Below, one piece after another: positions 33,647-42,747 of a stretch of 64,000 nt of DNA. The position numbers and the translations under genes were made by a program. This stretch comes from Chitinophagales bacterium (GTDB taxonomy: Bacteria > Bacteroidota > Bacteroidia > Chitinophagales > CAIOSU01), in NCBI GenBank assembly GCA_018401955.1, contig JAGYJT010000017.1:1-64000 (forward strand), read 5' to 3'. The first letter of the stretch is position 1. Each line of letters opens with the position of its first letter. Below the pieces are notes generated by a model, which made no database searches, was not told where the DNA came from, and saw only the letters and a list, made by a program, of their open reading frames with translations.

Positions 33647-34972
33647 TTAACCCGCCTTTTGCTTTATTTGTTCAAAAATGAGTTTGATTGCTTTAGAGAC
33701 TATAGCGTCTTGTTCTTTTTGTGATAAAGTTTGCCCATAACGTAAGGTTATAAGCTCATCTTCATTCAGTCTTAGCGTGTATAACTGATCGGCAAATGTG
33801 AAAATCAAATCTGATGATACAGAGAAATTGGTTTCACCAGTTTTATAGTTAGCAAATGAGCAAGACGCTAGTATGGTATCAACTTTTGAAATGCCATTAT
33901 AACCTTTCTTGCTTTCAACATCTTCAATCATACCTTCTAGCAACGATAGATTGGGGGTGATGAAAGAGCGATTGATTCCATATTGGATTCTATGAGATCT
34001 AAACAGACTTTGAAAGTTGAAGAGTGCTTTTTCTCTAAATAGCACGAAAACTGGCAGGATAAGTTCTTTGAAAGCACCAGTAATGGCAGGTATTTCTTTG
34101 GATTGTTTCTTTAGCTCTTGCTCCTTTTTCCACAACGCAATTTCCTTCTCCACATCCTCAGGTTCTTCAATTTCTTTACCTTCCAAAGCATCCAAAACCA
34201 TTTGTTGTGAGCGCAAAACCAGCTTACCCATATAGGCAAATAGCAGGTCGGGCTTGCCACCATAGCCTTGTATATCGCCTAAGTAATTGTAATAGGCATC
34301 CTTCTCCTCCCTTCTGATAATAAGCGGAGGGTAATCAAATGAAATAAGTAATAGGTTGGTAAGTATGCGCGCCGTGCGGCCGTTGCCATCTTGAAACGGA
34401 TGGATGGTAAGGTACTCCAAGTGGAACTTGAATATCACATCCAAAGGATGTGGAGCGCCTTTTTTACCGGCATCTATTTTATCCAGTTCGGCATTCAACC
34501 AATTTAATAACTCGTGTACTTTATCGGCAACCTCGTTGGGTGCGGCAAAGTTGAACTTCTCGCTTTTGTAATTGATGATGTGGTTCGGGTGCTTTTTCCA
34601 CTGCCCAATCTCGTCTTTTTTATTCTCGGCATCTTCGTGCATTATACCTGCATGGATATCCTTGATACGTTTCTCCGAAAGGCGCATTTCCCCTTTGCCC
34701 ATGCGCATAATTTGCTCAACCACATCGTTGTGCCCTTTCATTTCCAGCACATCTTTTAGGGGCTTTCCGGCAACGTTTAGCACCCCAATCATCACGTCGC
34801 GGGTTTCGGCTTTGGTAAGGGTGTTGCCCTCCATTGAGTTGGAGTAGTAGTTCCAATCGAGCCTAAATTTGTATTGCAGCTTCTTCTTTATCTCTACTGG
34901 AAAATCCCCAAAGGCCTTAATGCGCTCTTGCATTTGGTCGATTTTGGCTAAGGTTTCAATGTAGCTGCTCAT
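33647..34972 (-). CDS. Fic-family protein (probable AMP transferase)
   Basis: The 441-residue protein has the Fic core HPFQDGNGR at 191-199, which transfers AMP or another nucleotide to a hydroxyl of a target. The N-terminal inhibitory helix is present: SNSMEGN at 44-50 fits S/T-x3-E-G/N, a class II arrangement in which Glu48 blocks ATP binding. A C-terminal helical part (residues ~300-441) resembles a winged-helix region of larger Fic proteins. The target is unknown. Confidence 0.92.
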   Translation of the reverse strand: MSSYIETLAKIDQMQERIKAFGDFPVEIKKKLQYKFRLDWNYYSNSMEGNTLTKAETRDVMIGVLNVAGKPLKDVLEMKGHNDVVEQIMRMGKGEMRLSEKRIKDIHAGIMHEDAENKKDEIGQWKKHPNHIINYKSEKFNFAAPNEVADKVHELLNWLNAELDKIDAGKKGAPHPLDVIFKFHLEYLTIHPFQDGNGRTARILTNLLLISFDYPPLIIRREEKDAYYNYLGDIQGYGGKPDLLFAYMGKLVLRSQQMVLDALEGKEIEEPEDVEKEIALWKKEQELKKQSKEIPAITGAFKELILPVFVLFREKALFNFQSLFRSHRIQYGINRSFITPNLSLLEGMIEDVESKKGYNGISKVDTILASCSFANYKTGETNFSVSSDLIFTFADQLYTLRLNEDELITLRYGQTLSQKEQDAIVSKAIKLIFEQIKQKAG

Positions 34973-35105
34973 AGTTGGGCAATGGGTATATTACCAAAAA
35001 TAGCATTAATTGATGCAGATGTGACGAAAATGTGGCTTGGAGTAAGAATATTATGCGGATTTTGAGAATAATATTCTAAAAGCCTGAATTTTAATTTAAT
35101 AGGTA

Positions 35106-35951
35106 CTAACGGTTTTTCACCACCATTTGCCATACAAACGCCACTGCAAATATCACTCCTGTCATCAATGCCATGGCGCCAGATATAGAGCCATCCAACC
35201 AGAGAGCTAGATAATAACCACTCACGGCTGAGGCAATGCCCGCCAAGCTGGCAATGAGCAACATCCATTTAAGGCTGCGGGTAAGGAGAAAGGCTGTGGC
35301 GGCAGGGCCAACCAAAAACGCCACCACCAGTATCGCCCCCACCGACTCAAAAGCCGCCACTGTTGACAACGATACGGCCCCCATTAAAGCATAGTGCCAA
35401 AAGGAAGTATTGAAACCCAACGCAGCGGCATAGCCTACATCGAAGGTAGTGAGGCTGAGGCCACGGTAGCCGGTTAGTAGCAATATCATTAACCCAACAA
35501 ACACGCTGCCGAGTGTCCAAACCTGCTTGGGCCCCATATCCAAACCAGAGGCTAGCGTAATGGTATCGAGTGGCACATAGGCTATTTCGCCATACAGCAC
35601 ACAGTCCATATCCAGGTCTATCTGACCCGTGAAAGAGGCTACCAATATTACCCCAATGGCAAACAGCAAGGTAAAAGTTAGCCCAATAGCAGCATCGTGT
35701 TGCAGGCGGGCTTTTTGGTTGAGGGTTTCTATTATCCAAGTGGTGGCCAGGCCCGTAAGCGCCGCACCCACCAACAAAAACGGTGAAGTAAGGCTAGCGG
35801 TAAATAGGTAGGCAATCACAATGCCCGGCAACACGGCATGGCTAATGGCATCGCCCACCAAACTCATGCGCCGCAACAGCAAAAAGCTACCCAATAGTGC
35901 CCCATTCAGCGCTACCAAACATCCGGTTAATATGATCCAAAAAGCATCCAT
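35106..35951 (-). CDS. Metal ABC transporter permease, second subunit
   Basis: The 281-residue protein has eight to nine helices and the ABC-3 permease signatures SLVGDAISHAVLPGIVIAYL and ESVGAILVVAFLVGPAATAF. It should pair with the other permease to pass Mn, Zn or Fe from the binding protein at 17137. Its ATG shares one base with the upstream stop (TAATG), so the two are translationally coupled. Confidence 0.92.
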   Translation of the reverse strand: MDAFWIILTGCLVALNGALLGSFLLLRRMSLVGDAISHAVLPGIVIAYLFTASLTSPFLLVGAALTGLATTWIIETLNQKARLQHDAAIGLTFTLLFAIGVILVASFTGQIDLDMDCVLYGEIAYVPLDTITLASGLDMGPKQVWTLGSVFVGLMILLLTGYRGLSLTTFDVGYAAALGFNTSFWHYALMGAVSLSTVAAFESVGAILVVAFLVGPAATAFLLTRSLKWMLLIASLAGIASAVSGYYLALWLDGSISGAMALMTGVIFAVAFVWQMVVKNR

Positions 35952-37258
35952 TAGCGATTTCTGTCTTTTTGGGTGTATGGTATCTGGCTTTGGTGCGGGT
36001 CAATGCCCGGGCTATCCAATATCAACTCCAGCTCGCGCTCTAATTCGGGTGTTATCAAGTGCTCAATACCTTCGGCATCCTCGTGCACGTGGTCGGGCGC
36101 AATATTTAGGTGGCGAGATAGGTACAGCTCCCACAGGCGGTGCAGGCGCACCACGCGGGTAGCAGCTTCTAGGCCCGAGCGGGTAAGCTGGTAACCATCA
36201 TTGGTATCCAATAAGCTACCTTGGCGCACCAATTGCCGTAAACCAGATTTTAACCGAGCCACTGGCATATCTCGTTGTTGGCGCAATACCTCAAGAGTAT
36301 AGGCCAGTGATTGGTTTTCTTGCTTCTCGCCTAGGTGGAAAAAGGCTTTGAGGATGTTCTCTTGTAGTATTTTATTGCGGTGCTTACGGCGTTGCAAGTA
36401 GCGGGCTAATACCCCTTGGTTGGGTGCCAATAGCATGGAGCCAATAGTGAGTGCTGATAACACCACCACTATCCATGGCCCAGTAGGCATTCCGGGTTTG
36501 GTATACGATATAAAAGCACCAATATATGCACCCACGCTGGCCATAATGGCCGAAAGTACCAACATGCCCGATAAGCGGTGTGTCCAATACCTGGAGGCGG
36601 CAGCAGGGGCAATCAACAAAGACGACATCAATACCACACCCACAGCCTGTATGCCCGTAGCAACGGTGAGTACCGTGAGGGTTGATAGCGCCATCTCTAG
36701 CAGCTTTACAGGTATGCCTTGGCTTTGGGCATAGCCTTTATCAAAGGCCAATAGTTTAAACTCTTTGTAGCCCAAAAATAGTACTGTAATTACCAGCAAC
36801 AAAACCGCCCCAAACAACCATAAGTCTTCGGGCAACATTGCAGCAGCCTTGCCGAACAGAAATTTATCCAATCCCGATTGGGCGGCATTACCACTGCTTT
36901 GTATCATGGTGAGCAAGAGTATGCCTGCCCCAAAAAACACAGACAATATTAATGCTATGGCCGCATCGGGCTTTAAGCGGCTGCGGCGGGTTATAAAATC
37001 GACTAAGTAGACGGCTAAACTGCCCGTAACTATGGCCCCAGCAAACAATACCCAAGTGTTGCGCACGCCACTAAGCATAAAAGCTATACAAATGCCCGGT
37101 AGCACGGCGTGCGCAATGGCATCGCCAATAAGGGCACGCTTGCGCAAGAGGGTATAAACTCCCATCAACCCCGAACTGATACCCAACAACACGCACCCGA
37201 TAACCACGTAGCGCACGTTGGCATCAGATAGGGTAAGGAATTGGGTGATAGAATTCAT
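35951..37258 (-). CDS. Metal ABC transporter permease fused to DtxR-type regulator
   Basis: The 435-residue protein has an ABC-3 permease domain (residues ~1-285; KRALIGDAIAHAVLPGICIA, QAVGVVLMSSLLIAPAAA). A full iron-dependent-repressor-like region follows: a winged helix (MPVARLKSGLRQLVRQGSLL, YQLTRSGLEAA, ~315-360) and a metal-binding/dimerisation segment (HRLWELYL, HVHEDAEGIEHLI, DPHQSQIP). The regulator half faces the cytoplasm and might sense imported metal directly, or bind DNA from the membrane. Such fusions are seen in Bacteroidota. No promoter is obvious upstream, where an IS remnant lies 37 bp away. Confidence 0.9.
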   Translation of the reverse strand: MNSITQFLTLSDANVRYVVIGCVLLGISSGLMGVYTLLRKRALIGDAIAHAVLPGICIAFMLSGVRNTWVLFAGAIVTGSLAVYLVDFITRRSRLKPDAAIALILSVFFGAGILLLTMIQSSGNAAQSGLDKFLFGKAAAMLPEDLWLFGAVLLLVITVLFLGYKEFKLLAFDKGYAQSQGIPVKLLEMALSTLTVLTVATGIQAVGVVLMSSLLIAPAAASRYWTHRLSGMLVLSAIMASVGAYIGAFISYTKPGMPTGPWIVVVLSALTIGSMLLAPNQGVLARYLQRRKHRNKILQENILKAFFHLGEKQENQSLAYTLEVLRQQRDMPVARLKSGLRQLVRQGSLLDTNDGYQLTRSGLEAATRVVRLHRLWELYLSRHLNIAPDHVHEDAEGIEHLITPELERELELILDSPGIDPHQSQIPYTQKDRNR

Positions 37259-37294
37259 GGTTTCCTTCGTAATTACTGAAACTTGTTAAGTAGA

Positions 37295-37744
37295 TAGGGC
37301 AACGCCCCATAGCCGTCAGTTTAAGCTACACAGATAGGGTTTTCAACGATTTGTGTTGGCATAAACAATACAGGGCCAGATATTTGCATAAAATAGGGTT
37401 TAACAAGACGCTATCCCATGCCCACCTTCCAAGCCCCGCACAGTAAAGATAAGATTATCGGGCTCGTCAACGAAATGTACGATGTGCGCGCACCATCGGT
37501 GCCGCGGACTTCCTCTTCCTGTGCTTGTTCGCCTGCTTGGGGGCGTGCGATGCGAGCCTGCAATGGCTGTGCGGGGACCTGATGGCACACAGCGGGTGCG
37601 TCTAGAAGCAGAGCCTCCACGATAGGTTCAACGCCCGTGCCGTAGCCTTCATGAAAGAGCTTTTCCTTTACGCCCTCGGGCGCTTCGAGCAGTATGCAAT
37701 CCTGAAAATCACTTAAACTGACCGCTATAGGGCATCGCTCCATG
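37295..37744 (+). mobile_element. Internally deleted IS4-type element with degraded transposase
   Basis: Inverted ends bracket the element. Left (37306-37325) and right (37712-37731, reverse complement) read CCCATAGCCGTCAGTTTAAG and CCTATAGCGGTCAGTTTAAG. Inside, on the plus strand from 37418, broken frames give MPTFQAPHSKDKIIGLVNEM, then GAADFLFLCLFACLGACDAS, then SLHDRFNARAVAFMKELF, which is the N-terminal pattern of IS4-family transposases. A frameshift, an in-frame TAG and loss of the DDE core make it inactive. The base composition is more GC-rich than its surroundings. Confidence 0.75.
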
Positions 37745-37763
37745 TTCGAAACATCACCCACAT

Positions 37764-38675
37764 CTATACCTTCTTCCTGCCCGTAAGCCACACCCCAACC
37801 AATATCAACACCATACCGGCACCGTGCACCCAGGTAAGCGCCTCGCCATCAAACATACCCCAAGCAATTGATACAATGGGCATTAGGTAAGTTACCGTAG
37901 AGGCGAATAGCGCGCTCACGCTTTTTATCAGGTAATTGAACAATACTAACGCAAAAGCTGTACCTAGTACACCCAAAATTGCTATGTAGGCCACAGCCTC
38001 GGTGGCTGCCGGTATAGTAGCGGCAGCACTAAAAGCACCCGTATACCACAAGTATAGTCCAGTTGGTGGCCCAATGAGCGTAAAAGCAGCCGTGGTAATG
38101 GTTATAGGCGAAAGGTGCTGAAGTTTATTTTTAAGCGTATTAGCACCCAGGCCATAACAAAAGGAAGCAATAACTATGGGTATGCTGTATAGGTAATTAC
38201 CTTCTAAGTTGCCATCGCTGCGCAAAAACATAATCATGGCAGCACCCAGCAAGCCAATAAACACGCCCCCAATTTGGTTTCGGTTGAAAACATTGCCGAA
38301 CATCATAGCACCAATAATAATAGTGCCCAATGGCGTAAGTGCATTAAGCACCCCAGCCACGGCACTGGGTATTTGAGTTTGTGCTAGGGTAAACAAAAAC
38401 GGCGGTATGCCGCTACCGAAAATAGCAACCACAGATATATACTTCCAATCCGTAAGGGAAATAGATTTGAATGGAATGCGAAACCAGAATACCGATAAGG
38501 CCACAAACGCCAAAAATATGCGCCAACTAGCCACTTCGGTAAAGCTAAATGCCTTTAGCCCAAGTTTCATTAAAATAAACGAACTGCCCCACAACAAAGA
38601 GAGTACCACAATAAGCGACCAGTGCCACGCCGTGGGCTGCCCGTCTATTGTTACCTGCCTATTGTTATTACTCAA
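37764..38675 (-). CDS. EamA/DMT-family exporter
   Basis: The 303-residue protein has ten helices in two EamA halves ([41 protein letters not shown]). Substrate unknown. The start is TTG, overlapping the last 8 bp of obgE; no ATG is available near the family start. Cotranscription with obgE is likely. Confidence 0.87.
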   Translation of the reverse strand: MSNNNRQVTIDGQPTAWHWSLIVVLSLLWGSSFILMKLGLKAFSFTEVASWRIFLAFVALSVFWFRIPFKSISLTDWKYISVVAIFGSGIPPFLFTLAQTQIPSAVAGVLNALTPLGTIIIGAMMFGNVFNRNQIGGVFIGLLGAAMIMFLRSDGNLEGNYLYSIPIVIASFCYGLGANTLKNKLQHLSPITITTAAFTLIGPPTGLYLWYTGAFSAAATIPAATEAVAYIAILGVLGTAFALVLFNYLIKSVSALFASTVTYLMPIVSIAWGMFDGEALTWVHGAGMVLILVGVWLTGRKKV

Positions 38676-39663
38676 CTGGTGCTATCAGCTTGCTCCAAAG
38701 TAGGTCTTTCAATTTATCAAGGCCTTCTTTGGTATGCGACGAGATGAACAGGCATTCCACCTTACGGGGCAAGGTAGGTTTCAGCATTTTTTTAAGTTCA
38801 TCATCTAGCATATCGCTCTTGGTAATGGCTAATATATGCTCTTTATCTAAAAGATCGGGGTTGAATTGCTTCAACTCGTTCTTTAATATCTTGTATTCCT
38901 TCTTAATGTCGGCCGTATCGCCGGGTATCATAAACAATAGCACCGAGTTGCGCTCAATGTGCCGCAAAAATCGGTGCCCTATGCCTTTACCCAAGTGCGC
39001 ACCCTCAATAATGCCTGGTATATCGGCCATTATAAACGAGCGGTTGTTGTAATGGCTTACAATGCCCAACTGCGGCGTAAGCGTAGTAAAAGGGTAATCG
39101 GCAATCTCTGGCTTAGCAGCACTTAAAACCGATAGTAAAGTTGATTTACCAGCATTAGGGAAACCTACCAAACCTACATCGGCTAATATTTTAAGCTCCA
39201 ATATAGTCCAAGCCTCAATACCCTCTTCGCCAGGCTGTGCAAATCGTGGTGATTGCTGTGTTGCCGATTTAAAGTGGGCATTGCCCATGCCACCTCGCCC
39301 GCCAGCATAAAGCACCACCTCTTGTCCATCGCTAATTACCTCGGCCAGTTGTTCCCCAGTTTCGGCATCCCTAGCAACAGTACCCAACGGCACTTCAACT
39401 ATAATGTCTTTTCCGCTGGCACCTGAGCTAAGCGTAGCAGAACCGTTTACACCATCGTCGGCATAAATGTGCTTGCGGTATTTTAAGTGCAACAGGGTCC
39501 AAAGTTGGGCATTGCCTTTAAGTACAATGTTACCACCACGGCCACCATTACCACCATCAGGGCCACCTTTTGAGGTAAGCTTATCTCGGTGAAAATGCAC
39601 AGAGCCTCCACCGCCGTGACCCGACCGGAACAGGATTTTTACATAATCAACGAAATTTTCCAA
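38668..39663 (-). CDS. obgE: Obg-family GTPase
   Basis: The 331-residue protein has the glycine-rich Obg fold ([29 protein letters not shown]), then a G domain with G1 GFPNAGKS (167-174), G2 YPFTTLTP, G3 DIPGIIEGA and G4 TKSD. It acts in 50S ribosome maturation and stress control. It lacks the long acidic C-terminal extension, as do many family members. Confidence 0.95.
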   Translation of the reverse strand: MENFVDYVKILFRSGHGGGGSVHFHRDKLTSKGGPDGGNGGRGGNIVLKGNAQLWTLLHLKYRKHIYADDGVNGSATLSSGASGKDIIVEVPLGTVARDAETGEQLAEVISDGQEVVLYAGGRGGMGNAHFKSATQQSPRFAQPGEEGIEAWTILELKILADVGLVGFPNAGKSTLLSVLSAAKPEIADYPFTTLTPQLGIVSHYNNRSFIMADIPGIIEGAHLGKGIGHRFLRHIERNSVLLFMIPGDTADIKKEYKILKNELKQFNPDLLDKEHILAITKSDMLDDELKKMLKPTLPRKVECLFISSHTKEGLDKLKDLLWSKLIAPVE

Positions 39664-39787
39664 AATGGGGGGGGGATTAGTTACTGGTTAATTGGTTATT
39701 GGGTTATTGGTGTACAGGTTATTAGTTGACAAGCAATGCAATTGGTTTTACCCTAATAACAAATAACCAATAACCGATTAACCTATA
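39664..39787. repeat. Heptad-like GGTTATT / AATAACC repeats
   Basis: Units of 7-8 bp related to GGTTATT run from about 39676 to 39725. A reverse-complement set (AATAACA, AATAACC, AATAACC, GATTAACC) runs at 39757-39784. The two halves could pair as a hairpin between adk and obgE. Confidence 0.75.
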
Positions 39788-40363
39788 TTACGCTACCTCT
39801 TCCAATTCTTTTACCAAAAGGGCAAAAGTCTCGTCAATAGTACCTTCTCCGTGTATGTTTACCAACTTACTTTGCTTATCGTAATAGTTGGCTACTGGTG
39901 ACGTTTCGTTTTTGTAAACCTCAATTCTGCGGCGAATGATACCTTCGTTTTGGTCATCAGCACGGTCACTGGTGGCACCGCGTTTCAACAATCGCTCAGT
40001 AAGCGCTTCGTCGTTTACGTGCAATGCCAGCATCAACACTATAGGCGCTTTTTTAAACTCTAATAGTCTATCCAGTGCTTCAGCTTGTGCAATAGTACGC
40101 GGAAAACCGTCAAATATCACACCCTTCGCCTCTGTCTCAGCATCTAGCCGAGCGCTAATCATGCCTATTACCACATCATCGGGCACCAAAAGGCCTTTAT
40201 TCATGAAGTTCTTTGCTTCCAGGCCCAGTGGTGTCTCGTCTTTAATCTCTTGGCGTAACAAGTCGCCAGTTGAAATATGCAGCAAACCATACTTTTCAAT
40301 AAGTTTGGCAGCTTGAGTTCCTTTGCCGCTACCCGGAGGACCGAAGAGGATAATATTTAGCAT
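39788..40363 (-). CDS. adk: Adenylate kinase
   Basis: The 191-residue protein has the P-loop GPPGSGKGT (8-16), the AMP-binding STGDLLR and FDGFPRT, and a short LID without Cys ligands (RLLKRGATSDRADD). It balances ATP, ADP and AMP. This short-LID form is common in Bacteroidota. Confidence 0.95.
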   Translation of the reverse strand: MLNIILFGPPGSGKGTQAAKLIEKYGLLHISTGDLLRQEIKDETPLGLEAKNFMNKGLLVPDDVVIGMISARLDAETEAKGVIFDGFPRTIAQAEALDRLLEFKKAPIVLMLALHVNDEALTERLLKRGATSDRADDQNEGIIRRRIEVYKNETSPVANYYDKQSKLVNIHGEGTIDETFALLVKELEEVA

Positions 40364-40656
40364 GCTAAGTTTAATTGGTGATAACTAAACGGCAAAAATA
40401 ACCAAAAAAGCGGAATGCAGCCTATTTCATTTGTAAGTTTCAAATAGTTTTGAAAACCATTCACCCATTAATGGGCAACAACATCCCACCTATGTGTATT
40501 TTATCTACAGATAATACCAAAGATGCTATCAACAAGCAAAACCGATAAATACGCTATAACTTCATGCCAGCGTACGTTTTGATAAAATGAACTACCCGCT
40601 TAAAATTATTGGTAGCTAAATTGACTACCCGTAACTATAAAACAAAACTACCAATT

Positions 40657-40896
40657 ATGAAAGCGATTAAATTAAGCATGATGGCATTGACACTTATAAT
40701 TACCTTGAGTATGGTAAGTTGTGCCAACGAGCAAGACGATAAGCTTATTGAAGTGGATAAAACCGAACGAATTATTGAGCGCGACAAAGACAAAATTGAT
40801 GTTGGCGTAAAAGCTAAAGACGGTAAGTTAGAGGTAGACATTGACAGCGACAAGAACAAACTTGACGTGGAGATAGGCAAAGACGACAAGGAATAA
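40657..40896 (+). CDS. Small charged lipoprotein
   Basis: The 79-residue product has a lipoprotein signal ending MVSC (Cys19 or so) and a highly charged mature part with Lys/Asp alternation (ERIIERDKDKIDVGVKAKDG, KLDVEIGKDDKE). It may form repeated short beta strands. No function recognised. The ATG at 40657 fits the signal peptide; a terminator follows. Confidence 0.7.
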   Translation: MKAIKLSMMALTLIITLSMVSCANEQDDKLIEVDKTERIIERDKDKIDVGVKAKDGKLEVDIDSDKNKLDVEIGKDDKE

Positions 40897-40917
40897 TATC
40901 TTTTCATAACCTCTCTG

Positions 40918-40957
40918 AGCGGGAATGTGCCTTAGGTGGTATGTTCCCGCTTTTTTT
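40918..40957 (+). terminator. Rho-independent terminator
   Basis: Stem AGCGGGAA / TTCCCGCT with an 18-nt loop containing CCTTAGG, then a run of eight T (the last base of the stem included). Confidence 0.88.
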
Positions 40958-40965
40958 TATTTACG

Positions 40966-41139
40966 AAGTACGATTTACGAGCCACGATTATAACAATATT
41001 CTATATTTTGAACTTTCTTCAACCTAGCAACTTATTTGTGTCTTGTGTCTTGTGTCTTGTGTCTTGTGTCTTGTGTCTTGTGTCTTGTATTTTTTTCCAG
41101 CTAAATACTTGCTGCTTGATACTTGCTACTTTATACTTT
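40966..41139. repeat. Three adjacent heptad arrays (TACGANN, TCTTGTG, ATACTTG)
   Basis: TACGAAG, TACGATT, TACGAGC and CACGATT lie near 40964-40992. Seven units of TCTTGTG occupy 41041-41089, the last ending in A. ATACTTG, CTGCTTG, ATACTTG, CTACTTT and ATACTTT occupy 41105-41139. All have period 7 though the units are unrelated. The meaB start is 16 bp beyond the last array. Confidence 0.93.
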
Positions 41140-41155
41140 ATTACATTAGCAATCA

Positions 41156-42136
41156 ATGCAGCCCAAACCAACCATCGAGCAATTAGCAAATGGCGTACGC
41201 AAAGGCGACCGTACTATGCTGGGCCGCGCCATTACTTTGATAGAAAGCACTAAGCCAGAACATGCTGCGGAGGCGCAAGAACTTATACAAAAGTTGTTGC
41301 CACACACCGGCAATGCCACTCGAATAGGTATTACCGGTGTACCAGGGGTGGGTAAAAGCACCTTTATTGAGGCACTTGGTATGCACCTTATTCAAAAAGG
41401 CCACAAACCGGCCATACTGGCCATAGACCCCAGCAGCAGGCTCACCAAGGGCAGCATACTGGGCGACAAAACCCGTATGCAGCAATTATCGGTAGCCCCC
41501 CAGGCTTTCATACGCCCCTCCCCTTCTAGCGGAGCATTGGGTGGTGTAGCCGGTAAAACCCGTGAAACCATATTGATATGCGAAGCGGCAGGATTTGACA
41601 CCATCATAATTGAAACCGTGGGTGTGGGCCAAAGTGAAACCCAGGTGAGCGAAATGGTCGATTTCTTTTTGTTGCTAATGCTTGCCGGTGCTGGCGATGA
41701 ACTACAAGGGATGAAACGAGGCATTATGGAAATGGCCGATGCCCTAGTGATAAATAAAGCTGATGGCGATAATATTGCCGCTGCTAAAAGAGCGGCTGCC
41801 GAATATAAAAATGCTATGCACCTGTTTCCACCGAGCAACAATACTTGGGTGCCAAAGGTAACTACCTGCTCGGCCCTTAACCATGATGGGGTTATGGAGG
41901 TTTGGGAAATGATAAGCGACTTTGCCAAACAAATGCAAGGCAATGGCCATTGGCTGCAAAAACGCAAGCAGCAAGAGTTATTTTGGTTTGAAGAGCACCT
42001 AACCCAACTAATGAAAGAGCGATTGCATAATAACCAACAATACCAGCAACACTTAAATATGCTTAAGCAGCAAGTTGGGCAAGGTACCTTAAATGCTTAT
42101 GCCGCAGCTTGGCAATTAGTTAGCACACTTGGCTAA
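41156..42136 (+). CDS. meaB: Methylmalonyl-CoA mutase-associated GTPase MeaB
   Basis: The 326-residue P-loop protein has Walker A GVPGVGKS (61-68), AILAIDPSSRLTKGSILGDK, the Walker B-like segment IIIETVGVGQSE and the base-recognition NKADGDN. It protects and reloads the B12-dependent mutase. The mutase subunits are not in the window. Confidence 0.94.
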   Translation: MQPKPTIEQLANGVRKGDRTMLGRAITLIESTKPEHAAEAQELIQKLLPHTGNATRIGITGVPGVGKSTFIEALGMHLIQKGHKPAILAIDPSSRLTKGSILGDKTRMQQLSVAPQAFIRPSPSSGALGGVAGKTRETILICEAAGFDTIIIETVGVGQSETQVSEMVDFFLLLMLAGAGDELQGMKRGIMEMADALVINKADGDNIAAAKRAAAEYKNAMHLFPPSNNTWVPKVTTCSALNHDGVMEVWEMISDFAKQMQGNGHWLQKRKQQELFWFEEHLTQLMKERLHNNQQYQQHLNMLKQQVGQGTLNAYAAAWQLVSTLG

Positions 42137-42166
42137 GTTCAATTTTTAGCTCTGTTAATGATTTCG

Positions 42167-42174
42167 TAAATTTG
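42167..42174 (+). promoter_or_regulatory. Candidate −7 box TAAATTTG
   Basis: An exact TAnnTTTG match ending 4 bp before the GTG start of the Rrf2 gene, implying a leaderless message if used. Confidence 0.45.
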
Positions 42175-42178
42175 TACT

Positions 42179-42616
42179 GTGATATCAAAGAAGGCTAAAT
42201 ATGCCATCCATGCGCTTGTGAAACTTGCCCGAGAAAAGGACAAGGGACCAATTCTTATAAGCGAGATATCCAAAGAAGGAAATATCCCCAAAAAGTTTCT
42301 TGAAGCCATACTACTTGATTTAAAGCGTGCCGGAATACTGAATAGTAAAAAAGGCAAAGGTGGCGGTTATTACCTTATTAAAGACCCTGAAGAGGTTAAC
42401 ATGGCCGATGTGCTGCGCCTGTTTGATGGTGCCCTTGCATTGCTACCCTGCGTAACCTACAAATACTACGAGCGCTGCGAAGAGTGCACCGATGAGCTTA
42501 CCTGCGGCATACGCCGTGTAATGCAGCAAGTGCGCGATGAAACCGTGCGTATACTTAAAGATGCCACCCTGGCAAACGTTTTGGCCACAGAAGGTACTGC
42601 ATTAGATAATTTCTGA
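42179..42616 (+). CDS. Rrf2-family transcriptional regulator
   Basis: The 145-residue protein has the N-terminal winged helix (SKKAKYAIHALVKLA, ISKEGNIPKKFLEAILLDLK, GILNSKKGKGGGYYL). A Cys cluster follows (LLPCVTYKYYERCEECTDEL then TCGIRR) that could hold an Fe-S centre, as in IscR and NsrR. Targets are unknown. The start is GTG; it lies 42 bp after meaB. Confidence 0.88.
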   Translation: MISKKAKYAIHALVKLAREKDKGPILISEISKEGNIPKKFLEAILLDLKRAGILNSKKGKGGGYYLIKDPEEVNMADVLRLFDGALALLPCVTYKYYERCEECTDELTCGIRRVMQQVRDETVRILKDATLANVLATEGTALDNF

Positions 42617-42747
42617 TTAAGCCTTTCTTTTGGGTATGTAACTTGTATCACCAAATTTTGGTGGCCATACTGCGATTTTTGTCATGCTATAGAAATTGCA
42701 TTATCAACAGTCTATAATCGATATAGATTTTTTACCCCAAAGCAACA

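Noticed and set aside
37259-37300. Second metal-type operator before the permeases
   Set aside because: No copy of ACAATATG...CATATTGT or other palindrome with a −7 box is visible there.
37411-37791. Minus-strand 126-codon open frame before the exporter gene
   Set aside because: It is antisense to the transposase remnant, whose plus-strand fragments match IS4-type motifs and lie between inverted ends.
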